Source of the DNA: Hahella sp. KA22 | Lineage (GTDB): Bacteria; Pseudomonadota; Gammaproteobacteria; Pseudomonadales; Oleiphilaceae | Length of the DNA stretch: 64,000 bases | Assembly: GCF_004135205.1 (NCBI RefSeq) | Contig: NZ_CP035490.1 | Location: forward strand, 4,445,644-4,509,643 | Reading direction: 5' to 3' | In this document: positions 50,773 to 61,700 of the stretch, one piece after another | Position numbering within the stretch: position 1 is the stretch's first letter | How the letters are laid out: every line of letters begins with the position of its first letter | The notes under the pieces: model-generated | Seen by the model: only the letters and a program-made list of their open reading frames with translations | Database searches by the model: none | Told to the model about the DNA's origin: nothing | Program-made: the position numbers and the translations under genes

Positions 50773-53700
50773 ATGACAGTTACCAAGAAGGACATCAAGA
50801 ACATCTATCCCCTGACGCCAGTGCAAGAAGGCATGCTGTTTCATGCGCTGCTGGAGCCCGAATCCAGCGCTTATTTTCAGCAGACCGCCTGGCGGCTGCG
50901 GGGCGAACTGAACGCGGACGCCTTTGAGCAGGCCTGGCGTCTGCTCGCGCAGCGCCATGATCTGCTGCGCACCCTGTTTTCCCACCAGCAAAGCGACCAG
51001 CCCCTGCAAATCGTACTGCACCAACTGCCTCCGCATATTGAACGCCAGGACCTGCGTTACATTGATTCGCTGCGTTCCGACGCCTATTGCCGCCACTTTC
51101 GCGACAACGAACGCCGCCAGGGCTTCGACCTGAGCCAGGGACCGTTGTGGCGCATCAGCCTGCTGCGCCTGGAGGACGATCTGTGGGAAGTGGTGTGGAG
51201 CCATCATCACATCCTGCTGGACGGATGGTCCTATGGATTACTGTTGAGCGAGCTGCTCGCAACTTATCGCAGCCTGTGTGAGGGCGAGGACGCAGAGGCG
51301 CAGCTCAACCTCACGCCGACGCCTCCGTTCAGCCGCTATGCGCGCTGGCTGGCGGCCCAGGATCAGGCGGCCTCCGCGCAATACTGGCGGACCTATATGG
51401 ACGGCTTTGCAGAGCCGACGGAGCCGCCGTTTCGCAAATACCGCCCGGACGCCCAGCCGGAAAGCGCCGAACTGAGCTTTCAGTTGAGCCGGGGCCAGAC
51501 CGAGCGCCTGCAAAGCCTCTGCGCGCAGCATGGGATTACCCTCAACGCCCTGCTGCAGGCGACCGTGGCGACCCTGCTGGCGCGCTGTTGCGATCAGGAA
51601 GACGTGGCCTTCGGAACCGTGGTGTCCGGCCGGCCGGCGGATCTGGCGGGCGTGGAAAACATGGTGGGGCCCTTTATCAACACCGTCCCCTGTCGGATTC
51701 GCGTCGATCCCGATTACAGCCTGCTGCAACTGGCGCAGACGCTGCAGCAGCGTCATCTGGCGTCCGCCCCCCATCACTACTATCCCCTGGCTAAAATTCA
51801 GGCGGCCGCCGGTTTCGCCGGTCAGGATCAGGGCCTGTTCAATCTGGTGATGGCGGTGGAGAACTATCCGGTGGATGCGATGGTGAAACGGGCCACAGAA
51901 CAGACCGACCTCGGTTTCGCCGTGGAGGACGTGTTCAGCTTCGAAAAAACCCATTACGACTTCGACCTGCAATTCATGCCCGGAGAGCGTCTGCAAGGCA
52001 AACTGATCTACAACCGCAGCCGCTACGAACCCGCTTATGTGGAATCTATTCCACTTATATTTCAAACAATTATCGAGTCTTTCTGCAGTAATATCGAGGT
52101 TAAGGTCGCCGCCATCCCCCTGCTTTCCGAAGCCAGTCTGGAGCTGCTGCGGGACGTTTGCGAGGGGCTGTCCTGGCGGCCGGACAGCGACACCTTGATT
52201 GACCGCTTCCTACGTCAGGCCCAGGCCTCGCCTCAACGCATTGCGGTCAGCGATGGCGATGCGCAGCTGAGTTATGACGCCCTGCGCGAAGCCGCCAACC
52301 GACTCGCGCGCCGCCTGGCGGAACAGAATGTCGCCGACGACGAGCCCGTCGGCCTGTGCACCGGCCGCTCCGTCAATCTGGCGGTGGGAGCGTTGGGAAT
52401 ACTGAGCGCCGGCGGGGCTTATCTGCCGCTGGATATCGCACAACCGGAAGCGCGCCTGCGCCAGCAAATCATCGACAGCGGCTTGCGCGTCATGGTGGCG
52501 GATAACGCCACGCTGGCGGCGCTGCGGGACATCGACGCCGGCGCCCCCGTGCAGATCCTTGCGCTGCCGGATGCGGCCCAGCATCTGGAAGCCGCGCCGG
52601 AACTGGAGCTGCAGCGGACGCTGCGCCCGGACCAGCTCGCCTATGTGATCTACACGTCCGGCTCCACCGGCGTCCCCAAAGGCGTCGCCGTCGAACATCG
52701 CAACGTGGTCAACCTGAACGACGCGCTCTGGGATATCGCCTACCGCCGTTACAGTCGCCCCGTCAATGTGGCGCTGCTGGCCAACGCCGTATTCGACGCC
52801 AGCGTGCAACAGCTGTTTCCCGCCCTGCTGCACGGACACCGACTGCTGGTGGTGGATCAAGAGACGCGGCAGGACGCCGCCCGTCTCACCGACCTGTTCA
52901 TTCAGCAACGCATTACGCTCAGCGACTGCACGCCCACGCTGCTGGCGCTGTGGTTGCCGGAGCTGGCGCGGCGCAGCGACGAACTGGCGCTGGACACCCT
53001 GCTGGTGGGCGGCGAAGCCCTGCCCAGCGCGTTGGCGCAGGCCGTTGGCGAGGCCCTGCCCGCCGTCCGCCTGATCAATGTCTATGGGCCGACTGAGTGC
53101 TGTGTGGACGCTACCGCCTACGTGATCGACAGCAAACGCCTGCCGCCATCCCCCTGCGTTCCCATCGGTCAGCCCCTGCGCAACACCCGCGCCTGGGTGC
53201 TGGACCGCCATGGCGCGCCGGTCCCGGCGGGGGTTCCCGGCGAAATCGCGCTGGCTGGCGCAGGCGTCAGTCGAGGTTATTTGAACCGGCCGGAGCTGAA
53301 CGGAGAGAAGTTCGTCTTCCTCTCTTCTCCCTGTTCCGCTTCCGGTGCGGTTCGCTTTTACAAGACCGGCGATCGCGGACGCTGGACCCTGGACGGCGCG
53401 CTGGAGTTCCTGGGACGCATGGATGATCAGGTGAAAGTGCGCGGCCATCGTATCGAATTGGGAGACGTGGAGTCCCATCTGCGCAGCCATCCTGACGTGG
53501 AGCAGGCCGCGGCGTTGCTCGTCGCCCCCAACCCTGAGAGTGAATCCGCCAGCGCCGAGCTACTTGCCTATATTGTTGTAAAACAAGAGGTTGGCGCAGA
53601 CACCTTAAGAAAATACTTACAAGAGCGTTTGCCGGAATACATGCTGCCCAGCGGCTATGTCGCCCTGGACGCGCTACCTCTGAACGCCAGCGGCAAGCTG

Positions 53701-55398
53701 GATCGCAAAGCGCTGGCGACGCTGCGGCAAAGCGAGCGCCTCGGCGTGACCACCGCCTTCACCGCGCCGCAAAGTCCCCTGGAAACGCTGCTGGCGCATC
53801 TGTGGAGCGAGATTCTGGGACGGGAGCAGGTTGGCGCCAACGACAACTATTTCGCCCTGGGGGGCGACTCCATCAAAGCCATCCAACTGGCGTCCCGGCT
53901 GCACCGGGAAGGCTGGAAAATGGCCATCAAAGACCTGTTCGCCAATCCGACTATCGCGGCGCTGGCGCCCTGGGTCACGCCGCTGGAGCAACGCCAGGAT
54001 CAGGACTGGGCGGCCCCGCAAGGGCCGGTTCCCCTCCCCCCGGCGCAGAGTCGCTTCTTCCGGGAGCATAGCGAGAATCCGCGCCGCTTCAATCACGCGC
54101 TCCTGCTGCGCAGCGAGCAACCTTTGTCCGCCTCGTCGCTTCAGGCGGCGCTGGACGGGGTATACGCCACCCATGAATCCCTGCGTCTGCGTTTTCTGCG
54201 GGATGACGACAACCGCTGGATGCAGGAGGCCATGGCCCTGGACGACGCGCCGGGAGTGCGGCTGCGGGAAATCGATTTAAAGGACAGCGAAGACCTTCCC
54301 TCTGCGCTGGTCCACCAGGGTGAGCAACTGCACGCCGCGATGGACCCGGAAAACGGACGCCTGTTCGCCGCCGCGCTGTTGCGCTGCCCGGACGGCGACC
54401 GACTGCTGCTGGCGGCCCACCATCTGGCGGTGGACGGGGTGTCCTGGCGTATTCTGCTGGATGATCTGCTGCAAGGGTACGCCCAGGCTTGCGACGGCCA
54501 GCCCGTGCACTTGCCGGAAGCGCCCGGATTTACGCACTGGGCGGCGCAACTGGCACGTTTCGGCGGCAGTCGCGAACTGCAGGCGGACATCCCTTACTGG
54601 GCGGCGCAGGAGGAAACCCATGATCTCGACGCCTCCGATAGCGAACCCTGCCGCTATGGCGACGCCCTGACTCTGACCCGGGAGCTGGACCCTGAGCTGA
54701 CCCAGGCGCTGCTGACCGCCGCCAATCAGGCTTACAACACCACGCCGGAAGACCTGCTGCTCACCGCCCTGGCCCGCGCCATGGCGCCTTCCGACAACAC
54801 GGCGGTCAACCTGTGCCTGTTGATGGAGAGCCACGGCCGCGACCTGCTGGAGACGGATCTGGACCTGTCCCGCTGCGCCGGCTGGTTCACCTGTCTGTGG
54901 CCGCTGTCCCTGACCTTGCCCGGCGACCGCGAACTGGCCTATCAGATCAAATCAGTGAAAGAGAGCCTGCGTCGCGTTCCCCGCAAAGGCGCGGGCTACT
55001 CGCTGTTGCAGGAATTCGGCGGCGACGCTGCTGCGGCGCTGCGCTTCAACCTGCGGCCGCAGATCAGCTTCAACTATCTGGGGCAGCTCGACGCGCCTCT
55101 CGCTGACGCCAGCCTGCGCTTCAGCGATGAACCCAGCGGCGATTGCGTGCGTCCCGAAGCGCCGCGTCCCTGCGCTCTGGAGATCAGCGCCATGGCCCTG
55201 GAAGGACGCCTGCGCCTGCAACTTTGCATCGACCGGGCGCGGCCCCTGCTGGACGCCGACGTCCTGCTGACCCGCTGGAGCGAACAACTAGCGCATTTGG
55301 CTGAGCACTGCCTGGGCTGCGCGGGAGCCACCGTCACGCCCTCGGATTTGACCTATTCTGATATCAGCCTGGATGAGCTGGAAGGAATCATTTCATGA
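50773..55398 (+). CDS. NRPS module: C(DCL)-A(Gln)-PCP-E
   Basis: This 1541-residue protein has a C domain (10-450) that begins IYPLTPVQEGMLFH and has SHHHILLDGWS. This is the type that accepts a D-configured donor, which fits the upstream E domain. The A domain (475-980) yields by-eye code DAQDLGVVDK, a third glutamine module. The PCP has LGGDSIKAIQ. The E domain (1087-1540) has HHLAVDGVSWR, ESHGRDLL, CAGWFTCLWP and FNYLGQLD, so D-Gln is expected. The gap of 116 nt before it is the longest in the operon. AAGGA lies only two bases before the ATG, so the start is set by homology rather than ribosome site. The stop overlaps the next start (ATGA). Confidence 0.93.
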   Translation: MTVTKKDIKNIYPLTPVQEGMLFHALLEPESSAYFQQTAWRLRGELNADAFEQAWRLLAQRHDLLRTLFSHQQSDQPLQIVLHQLPPHIERQDLRYIDSLRSDAYCRHFRDNERRQGFDLSQGPLWRISLLRLEDDLWEVVWSHHHILLDGWSYGLLLSELLATYRSLCEGEDAEAQLNLTPTPPFSRYARWLAAQDQAASAQYWRTYMDGFAEPTEPPFRKYRPDAQPESAELSFQLSRGQTERLQSLCAQHGITLNALLQATVATLLARCCDQEDVAFGTVVSGRPADLAGVENMVGPFINTVPCRIRVDPDYSLLQLAQTLQQRHLASAPHHYYPLAKIQAAAGFAGQDQGLFNLVMAVENYPVDAMVKRATEQTDLGFAVEDVFSFEKTHYDFDLQFMPGERLQGKLIYNRSRYEPAYVESIPLIFQTIIESFCSNIEVKVAAIPLLSEASLELLRDVCEGLSWRPDSDTLIDRFLRQAQASPQRIAVSDGDAQLSYDALREAANRLARRLAEQNVADDEPVGLCTGRSVNLAVGALGILSAGGAYLPLDIAQPEARLRQQIIDSGLRVMVADNATLAALRDIDAGAPVQILALPDAAQHLEAAPELELQRTLRPDQLAYVIYTSGSTGVPKGVAVEHRNVVNLNDALWDIAYRRYSRPVNVALLANAVFDASVQQLFPALLHGHRLLVVDQETRQDAARLTDLFIQQRITLSDCTPTLLALWLPELARRSDELALDTLLVGGEALPSALAQAVGEALPAVRLINVYGPTECCVDATAYVIDSKRLPPSPCVPIGQPLRNTRAWVLDRHGAPVPAGVPGEIALAGAGVSRGYLNRPELNGEKFVFLSSPCSASGAVRFYKTGDRGRWTLDGALEFLGRMDDQVKVRGHRIELGDVESHLRSHPDVEQAAALLVAPNPESESASAELLAYIVVKQEVGADTLRKYLQERLPEYMLPSGYVALDALPLNASGKLDRKALATLRQSERLGVTTAFTAPQSPLETLLAHLWSEILGREQVGANDNYFALGGDSIKAIQLASRLHREGWKMAIKDLFANPTIAALAPWVTPLEQRQDQDWAAPQGPVPLPPAQSRFFREHSENPRRFNHALLLRSEQPLSASSLQAALDGVYATHESLRLRFLRDDDNRWMQEAMALDDAPGVRLREIDLKDSEDLPSALVHQGEQLHAAMDPENGRLFAAALLRCPDGDRLLLAAHHLAVDGVSWRILLDDLLQGYAQACDGQPVHLPEAPGFTHWAAQLARFGGSRELQADIPYWAAQEETHDLDASDSEPCRYGDALTLTRELDPELTQALLTAANQAYNTTPEDLLLTALARAMAPSDNTAVNLCLLMESHGRDLLETDLDLSRCAGWFTCLWPLSLTLPGDRELAYQIKSVKESLRRVPRKGAGYSLLQEFGGDAAAALRFNLRPQISFNYLGQLDAPLADASLRFSDEPSGDCVRPEAPRPCALEISAMALEGRLRLQLCIDRARPLLDADVLLTRWSEQLAHLAEHCLGCAGATVTPSDLTYSDISLDELEGIIS

Positions 55399-58300
55399 TA
55401 AAAAAGGAAAACCTCAAGGACCTGTATCCCCTGTCCCCCATGCAGGAAGGCATGCTCTATCAAAGCCTGCTGCATCCCGACGCGCCGGTGTATCACGAGC
55501 AGGCGCTGTACCGGCTGCGCGGCGAGCTGCGGGTGGATCTGCTGGAGCAGGCCTGGGAGCGGTTATTCCAGCGTCACGATATCCTGCGCGTCCAGTTCAT
55601 CGCCGAGAAAGTGTCCCGACCTCTGCAAGCGGTGCTGCATCAACGGGTCGGCGAGTTTCATTACAACGACTTACGCAAGGCGTCGCCGGATTTTCAGGAG
55701 GAGCTGGTTCGTCAGGCCCAGGCGGAAGACCGTCAGCGCAGTTTCGATCTGCAACGGGAGCCGCTGATGCGCATGCGTCTGCTGCAACTGGCGGACGACC
55801 GCTTTGTGCTGCTGTGGAGCCTGCATCATATCCTCATGGACGGCTGGTGCCTGAGCCTGCTGTTGCGGGACTTCACACTGATCTATGACGCCCTGCGCGA
55901 AGCGCGCCCGCTGGATTTGCCAGCGCCGCCGCCTTACAGCCGTTATATTCAATGGCTGGAGCGTCAGGACGCAACCCAGGCCCGGAATTATTGGCGCGAA
56001 CAACTGGAGGACTACCATCAGGCCGCCCAGATACCACGGCAGCAGACCCTCGCCCCCGCCGGCGCCGGCAAACGCACCTTCACTCACGCGCTGCCCAGGC
56101 CCCTCAGTGAACGCGTGCGGCAGGCCGCGGCGGACTGGGGAATGACGCCCGGGGCCATCCTGCAAGCCGCCTGGGGCGCATTGCTGGCCCGCTACAACGA
56201 TTGTGACGACCTGGTGTTCGGAACCCTGGTGTCAGGGCGTCCGGCGGAACTTCCCGGGACTATGGAAATGGTGGGGGTCTTCATCAACACCCTGCCGCTG
56301 CGTTTGCGCATCAGTCCCGACGCCACCTTGCGCGAACTGGCTCAGGCCACGCAATTGCGTTTGCTGGAGGCGGAGTCGCGCCAGTACCTGCCGTTAAGCG
56401 AGGTGCAACAGCTCAGTCCTCTCGGCAAAGATCTGCTCACCCATCTGTTCGCCTTCGAGAACTATCCCGCACCGGCGCAACCAGACGGGGCTTTCCGCGA
56501 CGCCATTCAGGTGGAAAGCATCAGCAAGCACGAAGACATTCCCTACGATTTCGGCGTCACCGCCACACCGGAACATAGCCCGCAGGGGACGACGCTGGTG
56601 ATGCGCTACCTGTACAACCCGGCGCAGTTCGAAGGCGCCTTCGTCGAGCGCCTGAGCGGACACTATGAGCGCCTGTTGCGCCAGGGACTGGGCGCGAGCG
56701 GGGATGTGGCCTCCACACCGCTGCAGCAGATAGACCTGCTGGGCGCCGCTGAGTACGACCGCCTGCGCGCCTTTCATGGCGAGACGCATCCGTTGCCCTC
56801 CTGCGACAGCTATCTGGATCTGTTCGAGCAGGCCGTCGCCGCTGCGCCGGACAGCATTGCGGTGGAAGACGGCGAGCGTCGCATCAGCTATCGCGAGCTG
56901 GATGAACGCGCCAACGCTCTGGCTGCGTTGCTGCAAGAGCGCTATGACGTGGGAGTGGAAGACCGCATCGGCGTCGCTCTGCCTCGCAGCGCCGCCCTGC
57001 TGATCGCCGAACTGGCGGCGGGCAAAGCCGGCGCGGCCTTTGTTCCGGTAGACCCGGACTACCCGCCGGAGCGCCGCCTGCGCACGTTCCAGCAGGCGCA
57101 ATGCAAACTGGTGATCGGCGACGCCGAGGAAGCCGCATTGTGGGGCGAATACAAGCTGTGGCGCGAGCACAGCCAGATTCCCTTCATCCCCCTGGACGCC
57201 CTCGACCCCAACAGCCGTCGCCCCCAGGCGCCGGCTCGCGCCTGTGGGCTGCGTAGTCTGGCCTATGTGATATTCACCTCCGGCTCCACGGGAGAGCCCA
57301 AAGGCGTCATGCTGGAGCATCTGGGCCTGATCAACCTGATCCAGTGGAGCCGCCGTCAATTCGGCATTCTCGCGGGCAAGCGCACCACCCTGCTGGCGTC
57401 GCCGGCGTTCGACGCTTCCGTATGGGAGTCGCTGCCGTCGCTGTGCGCAGGGGCGACCATTGTCATCACGCCGGACGCAATACGACGGGATGTAGGTCCT
57501 CTGTGTCAATTTCTGCATGACCGGCTCATTGATATCTCCTTTCTGCCGCCGGCCTTGTGTGAGGAAGCCTGCGTCAACTATCCGCACCTGTTGCAGAACA
57601 TCGTGCTGCAATCCGGCGGCGACACCTTGAAAGGCATTCGCAACGGCGGCGCCAGCGACCGTATCAAGGTCTCAAACAACTACGGGCCGTCCGAGTTCAG
57701 CGTGTGCGCCACCTCCTGCTACCTGGCGCCTCAGGAGCCCAGCCCTTACCCCATCGGCAAGCCCATCGCCAACGCCGAGGCGTTGATTCTGGATCGCCAG
57801 CAACGTCTGGCTCCCCTGGGCGCAGCCGGAGAAATCGCGCTGGCCGGGCCTTCTCTGGCGCGAGGCTACTGGGGGCGCGCCGACCTTACCGCCGCACGTT
57901 TCGTGGCGCACCCCTGCAAGCCCGGCGAACGGGTGTACCTGACCGGAGACAAGGGACGCTGGCGCGAAGACGGCAATCTGGATTTCCTCGGACGCATCGA
58001 CGACCAGTTATCTGTGCGCGGACATCGCGTGGAGCCGGCGGAGATCGAACACTTGCTGTCCCGCCACGAACGGGTGCGCGCCGCGGCGGTGGCGGCGACA
58101 CGGGGCGCGGACGGACACACGCTGCTGGCGGCCTTTGTGACGCCACGCAGCGCGGATGACTCGCCACTGGACCTGGACGACATCCGCCAATGGCTGACGC
58201 GGCGCGCCCCGTCCTACATGACTCCCGCCATTCTGCGGGAGCGGGACCGCCTGCCGTTGAACGCCAACGGCAAACTGGATCGCAAGGCGCTTGAGCGCGA

Positions 58301-58691
58301 AGCGGAGCAACTGCGCGCAGAAACGCCTTACGAAGCCCCGCAGACGGCAACGGAGAAGCAGGTGGCGGAGATCTGGAGTCAGGTGCTGGATCGGCGCCCC
58401 ATTGGCCGCAGTGATCATTTTCTGGAGCTGGGCGGGCACTCCCTGAGCGCCACCCGCGTCCTGTCGCAGCTACGCGGACGACTGCAGCGGGATCTGCCGC
58501 TGGCGCTGCTGTTCGACAAGCCTGTGCTCAAGGACCTGGCCGCCGCCATGGATGCGCTGGCGACCGCCGCAGCGCCGGCGTCCGAGAGCGGCATTCGTCG
58601 CGTCGACCGTTCACGCTACGCCGTCAGCGCGCCAAAACCGGAAAACCAGACCCCGGAGACGCAGGACCCCGCCGCTGCGGAGTCGTCCTGA
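55395..58691 (+). CDS. NRPS module: C(DCL)-A(Leu-like)-PCP
   Basis: This 1098-residue protein has a C domain (9-452) of the D-donor type (LYPLSPMQEGMLY, LHHILMDGW), matching the E domain upstream. The A domain (474-968; FTSGSTGEPKG, YGPSEFSVC, NANGKLDRK) reads by eye as DAWFQGNVCK. This differs at two positions from a published leucine code (DAWFLGNVVK), so a leucine or similar aliphatic residue is likely. The PCP has LGGHSLSA. A roughly 45-residue tail follows, with RRVDRSRYAV and a Pro/Glu-rich end, probably a docking linker. There is no E domain, so an L-residue is passed on. GGAAGGA lies eight bases before the ATG. Confidence 0.92.
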   Translation: MIKKENLKDLYPLSPMQEGMLYQSLLHPDAPVYHEQALYRLRGELRVDLLEQAWERLFQRHDILRVQFIAEKVSRPLQAVLHQRVGEFHYNDLRKASPDFQEELVRQAQAEDRQRSFDLQREPLMRMRLLQLADDRFVLLWSLHHILMDGWCLSLLLRDFTLIYDALREARPLDLPAPPPYSRYIQWLERQDATQARNYWREQLEDYHQAAQIPRQQTLAPAGAGKRTFTHALPRPLSERVRQAAADWGMTPGAILQAAWGALLARYNDCDDLVFGTLVSGRPAELPGTMEMVGVFINTLPLRLRISPDATLRELAQATQLRLLEAESRQYLPLSEVQQLSPLGKDLLTHLFAFENYPAPAQPDGAFRDAIQVESISKHEDIPYDFGVTATPEHSPQGTTLVMRYLYNPAQFEGAFVERLSGHYERLLRQGLGASGDVASTPLQQIDLLGAAEYDRLRAFHGETHPLPSCDSYLDLFEQAVAAAPDSIAVEDGERRISYRELDERANALAALLQERYDVGVEDRIGVALPRSAALLIAELAAGKAGAAFVPVDPDYPPERRLRTFQQAQCKLVIGDAEEAALWGEYKLWREHSQIPFIPLDALDPNSRRPQAPARACGLRSLAYVIFTSGSTGEPKGVMLEHLGLINLIQWSRRQFGILAGKRTTLLASPAFDASVWESLPSLCAGATIVITPDAIRRDVGPLCQFLHDRLIDISFLPPALCEEACVNYPHLLQNIVLQSGGDTLKGIRNGGASDRIKVSNNYGPSEFSVCATSCYLAPQEPSPYPIGKPIANAEALILDRQQRLAPLGAAGEIALAGPSLARGYWGRADLTAARFVAHPCKPGERVYLTGDKGRWREDGNLDFLGRIDDQLSVRGHRVEPAEIEHLLSRHERVRAAAVAATRGADGHTLLAAFVTPRSADDSPLDLDDIRQWLTRRAPSYMTPAILRERDRLPLNANGKLDRKALEREAEQLRAETPYEAPQTATEKQVAEIWSQVLDRRPIGRSDHFLELGGHSLSATRVLSQLRGRLQRDLPLALLFDKPVLKDLAAAMDALATAAAPASESGIRRVDRSRYAVSAPKPENQTPETQDPAAAESS

Positions 58692-58760
58692 CAACAGGAT
58701 TAAACAGACAACAACCATAACGACAACCCAAAGAACATAATAACGAGCAAGTACGCCGCT

Positions 58761-61700
58761 ATGACCGAAGCTTCCACCGCCGTACAGATTTATCAATTCC
58801 CCCTGTCCTTCGCCCAGGAGCGCCTGTGGTTCCTGCACGAGTTCGAGGGGGACAACGTCGCCTACAACATCAGCGCCGCGCTGCAACTGGAGGGCCCTCT
58901 GGACCCCGCCGCGCTGCAGCGGGCGCTGGATACGCTGATCGCCCGCCACGAGATTATGCGCACCCTGTTCGTCAGCGACGGCGGCCTGCCGACCCAGCGG
59001 GTGCTGCCGTCCCTGCACATCGCCATCGAGCGCGTGTGGTTCGCCGACAGCGACCTGGAAGCCCGCAAAGCCCGCGCGCAGGCGTATTTCGTGGAGAAGA
59101 ATCGCCGCCCCTTCGATCTCACTCAGGGGCCGCTGCTGCGGGCCACCCTGGTGGAGTTGGACAGCAGCCGTTCTCACAGTCTGAGCTGGCTGAATCTGTG
59201 CATTCATCACATCATCGCCGACGCCTGGTCCGTGGGCGTGATCGTGCGGGAGCTGGCGGCCCTGTACCGCGCCGCCCTGCGCCATCGCCCCTGCGAACTG
59301 CCGCCGCCGGCGCTGCAGTATGCGGATTTCGCCGTATGGCAGCGGGAGCGCCTGCAGGGCGATCTGTTGCAGCAGGAACTGGACTTCTGGCGTCAACAGT
59401 TGCAAGGCGCTCCCGCGCTGGTGAATCTGCCTCTGGACTATCCTCGCACCCAGCAGCCGTCGCCGGATGCGGACTACGTGCGCATCGATCTGCCCGCGCG
59501 TCTGGCGCATCAGGCCCGACATTTCGCCGGCGCGTCCGGCGCCAGCCTGTATATGGTGCTGCTGGCGGCCTTCAATGTGCTGATCGGCCGTCTCAGCGGC
59601 CAGCAGGATGTGGTGGTGGGCAGTCTGATCGCCAATCGCAATCAGGCGGATGTGGAAGCCCTGGTGGGCTTCTTCGTCAACACCCTGCCCCTGCGTTGCG
59701 ATCTGTCCGACGATCCCAACTTCCGCGATCTGGTGCGCCGGGTCAAACATACCGCCCTCAGCGCGTACAATCACCAGGACCTGCCCTTTGAGCGCATGGT
59801 GGAGGCGCTGCAGCCTGAGCGGGATCTCAGCTTCCCGCCGTTGATCCAGTTGTTGTTCGTGCTGCAGAACGCGCCCATGGACGCATTCGAACTGGAAGGC
59901 GTGCAGGTGACGCCGCTGCGCCTGCCGCAGCCCGGCCAGATCCGCTTTGACCTGGAGGTGTACGGCGAAGAGGACGCCAACGGCTTCCATCTGGACTTCT
60001 GGTTCCGCTCGCAGCTGCTGCACAAGGACTCCGTAGAGCGTATGGCGCGCCAGTATCTGACGCTGCTGGAGGCGGCGCTGAACCAGCCGCAGCGCCCCGT
60101 GATGGGGCTACCCATGCTGGATCGCGACCAGTATGGCGAACTCAGCCGCGGCTTGTTTCTGGAGGCGCAGCCTTACCCCGATACCCTGTGCATTCATCAT
60201 TTGTTCGAGCGCCACGCCGAACTGCATCCCGAGCTGACGGCGGTCATGCGGGACGGTCGGTCTCTCAGCTATGGCGAGCTGAACCGTCGCGCCAACCGCC
60301 TTGCCCATCTGCTGATCGCGCGCGGGATCAAGCTGGAGGACCGCATCGGCGTCTGCCTGGACCGCTCTCTGGACATGACGGTCGCCCTGCTCGCCGTCTT
60401 CAAAGCCGGCGCCGGGTATGCGCCGCTTGACCCGGCTTACCCCACTGAACGCATCGCCTACATGCTGGAGGACAGCGGCGCGCGACTGACCCTGACTCAG
60501 CAGGCCGCCAGCGCCCGGCTGCCAGCGGGCGTCGCCACGCTGATGCTGGACGACCTGGAAACCCTGACCGCGGACTGTGAAGACAGCAACCCTCAGCGTC
60601 CTGTGGCCGCGGACAATCTGGCCTATGTGATCTACACCTCCGGCTCCACCGGCCTGCCCAAAGGCGTGGCGATTGAGCATCGCTCCGTCGGCGCGCTGAT
60701 TCACTGGGCGCAGACCCAATACCATCTGGAAGAGTTGGAAGAGGTGCTGGCCACCACGTCCATTTGCTTCGACCTCTCGGTATTTGAGATTTTCGTTACC
60801 CTGTGCAGCGGCGGCCGCGTCCATCTGGCGGACAACATGACCGCGCTGGCGGAGCGCGCCGGCGATCTGGACGCCTATTCCAAAGTCAGTCTGATCAATA
60901 CCGTGCCCTCCGCCATTCAGGCGCTGTTGCGGGCCAACGCCGTGCCGCCGCAGGTGCGCACGGTGAATCTGGCGGGCGAGCCCTTAAAGCAGGAACTGGT
61001 GGAGCAGCTCTACGCCTTGCCCCACATTCGCCACGTCTATGATCTCTACGGGCCGTCCGAGGATACCACCTACTCCACCTGCGCCCTGCGACGCCCCGGC
61101 GGCAAAGCCAACATTGGACGCCCCATCAGCAATACCCTGATTCATATCATCGACGAGAACCTGCAACTGGTTCCCCGCGGCGTGGCGGGCGAATTATTGA
61201 TCGGCGGCCGCGGTCTGGCCCGGGGCTACCTGGGCAAGCCGGAGCTGACCGCCCAGCGCTTCATCGCCAACCCGTTTTCCGGCGATCTCAGCGAGCGTCT
61301 GTACCGCACCGGAGATCTGGTGCGGGTGAACAGCGACGATCAACTGGAGTATCTGGGGCGTATCGACCAGCAGGTGAAAGTGCGGGGCTTTCGCATAGAG
61401 CTGGGCGAAATTGAATCATGTATCAACAGCTTACGAGACAATGATAAGAAACTGGTTAAAGACTGCGTGGTGTCCGTGATCAAATACGACAGCCTGGGTC
61501 CCTACCTGGCCGCCTATGTCGTGAGGGCGCCCGGACGCAGCATCGATGCGGATGACCTGAAACGACGGCTGGCGCGTCGCCTGCCTGGCTATATGGTTCC
61601 TGAGGCGATCATTACACTGGACGCCATCCCCTTGACCGCCAACGGCAAGACCGACCGCAAGGCGCTGCCGATTCCCCAGCGCAGCGCCCGTGAAACCGAG

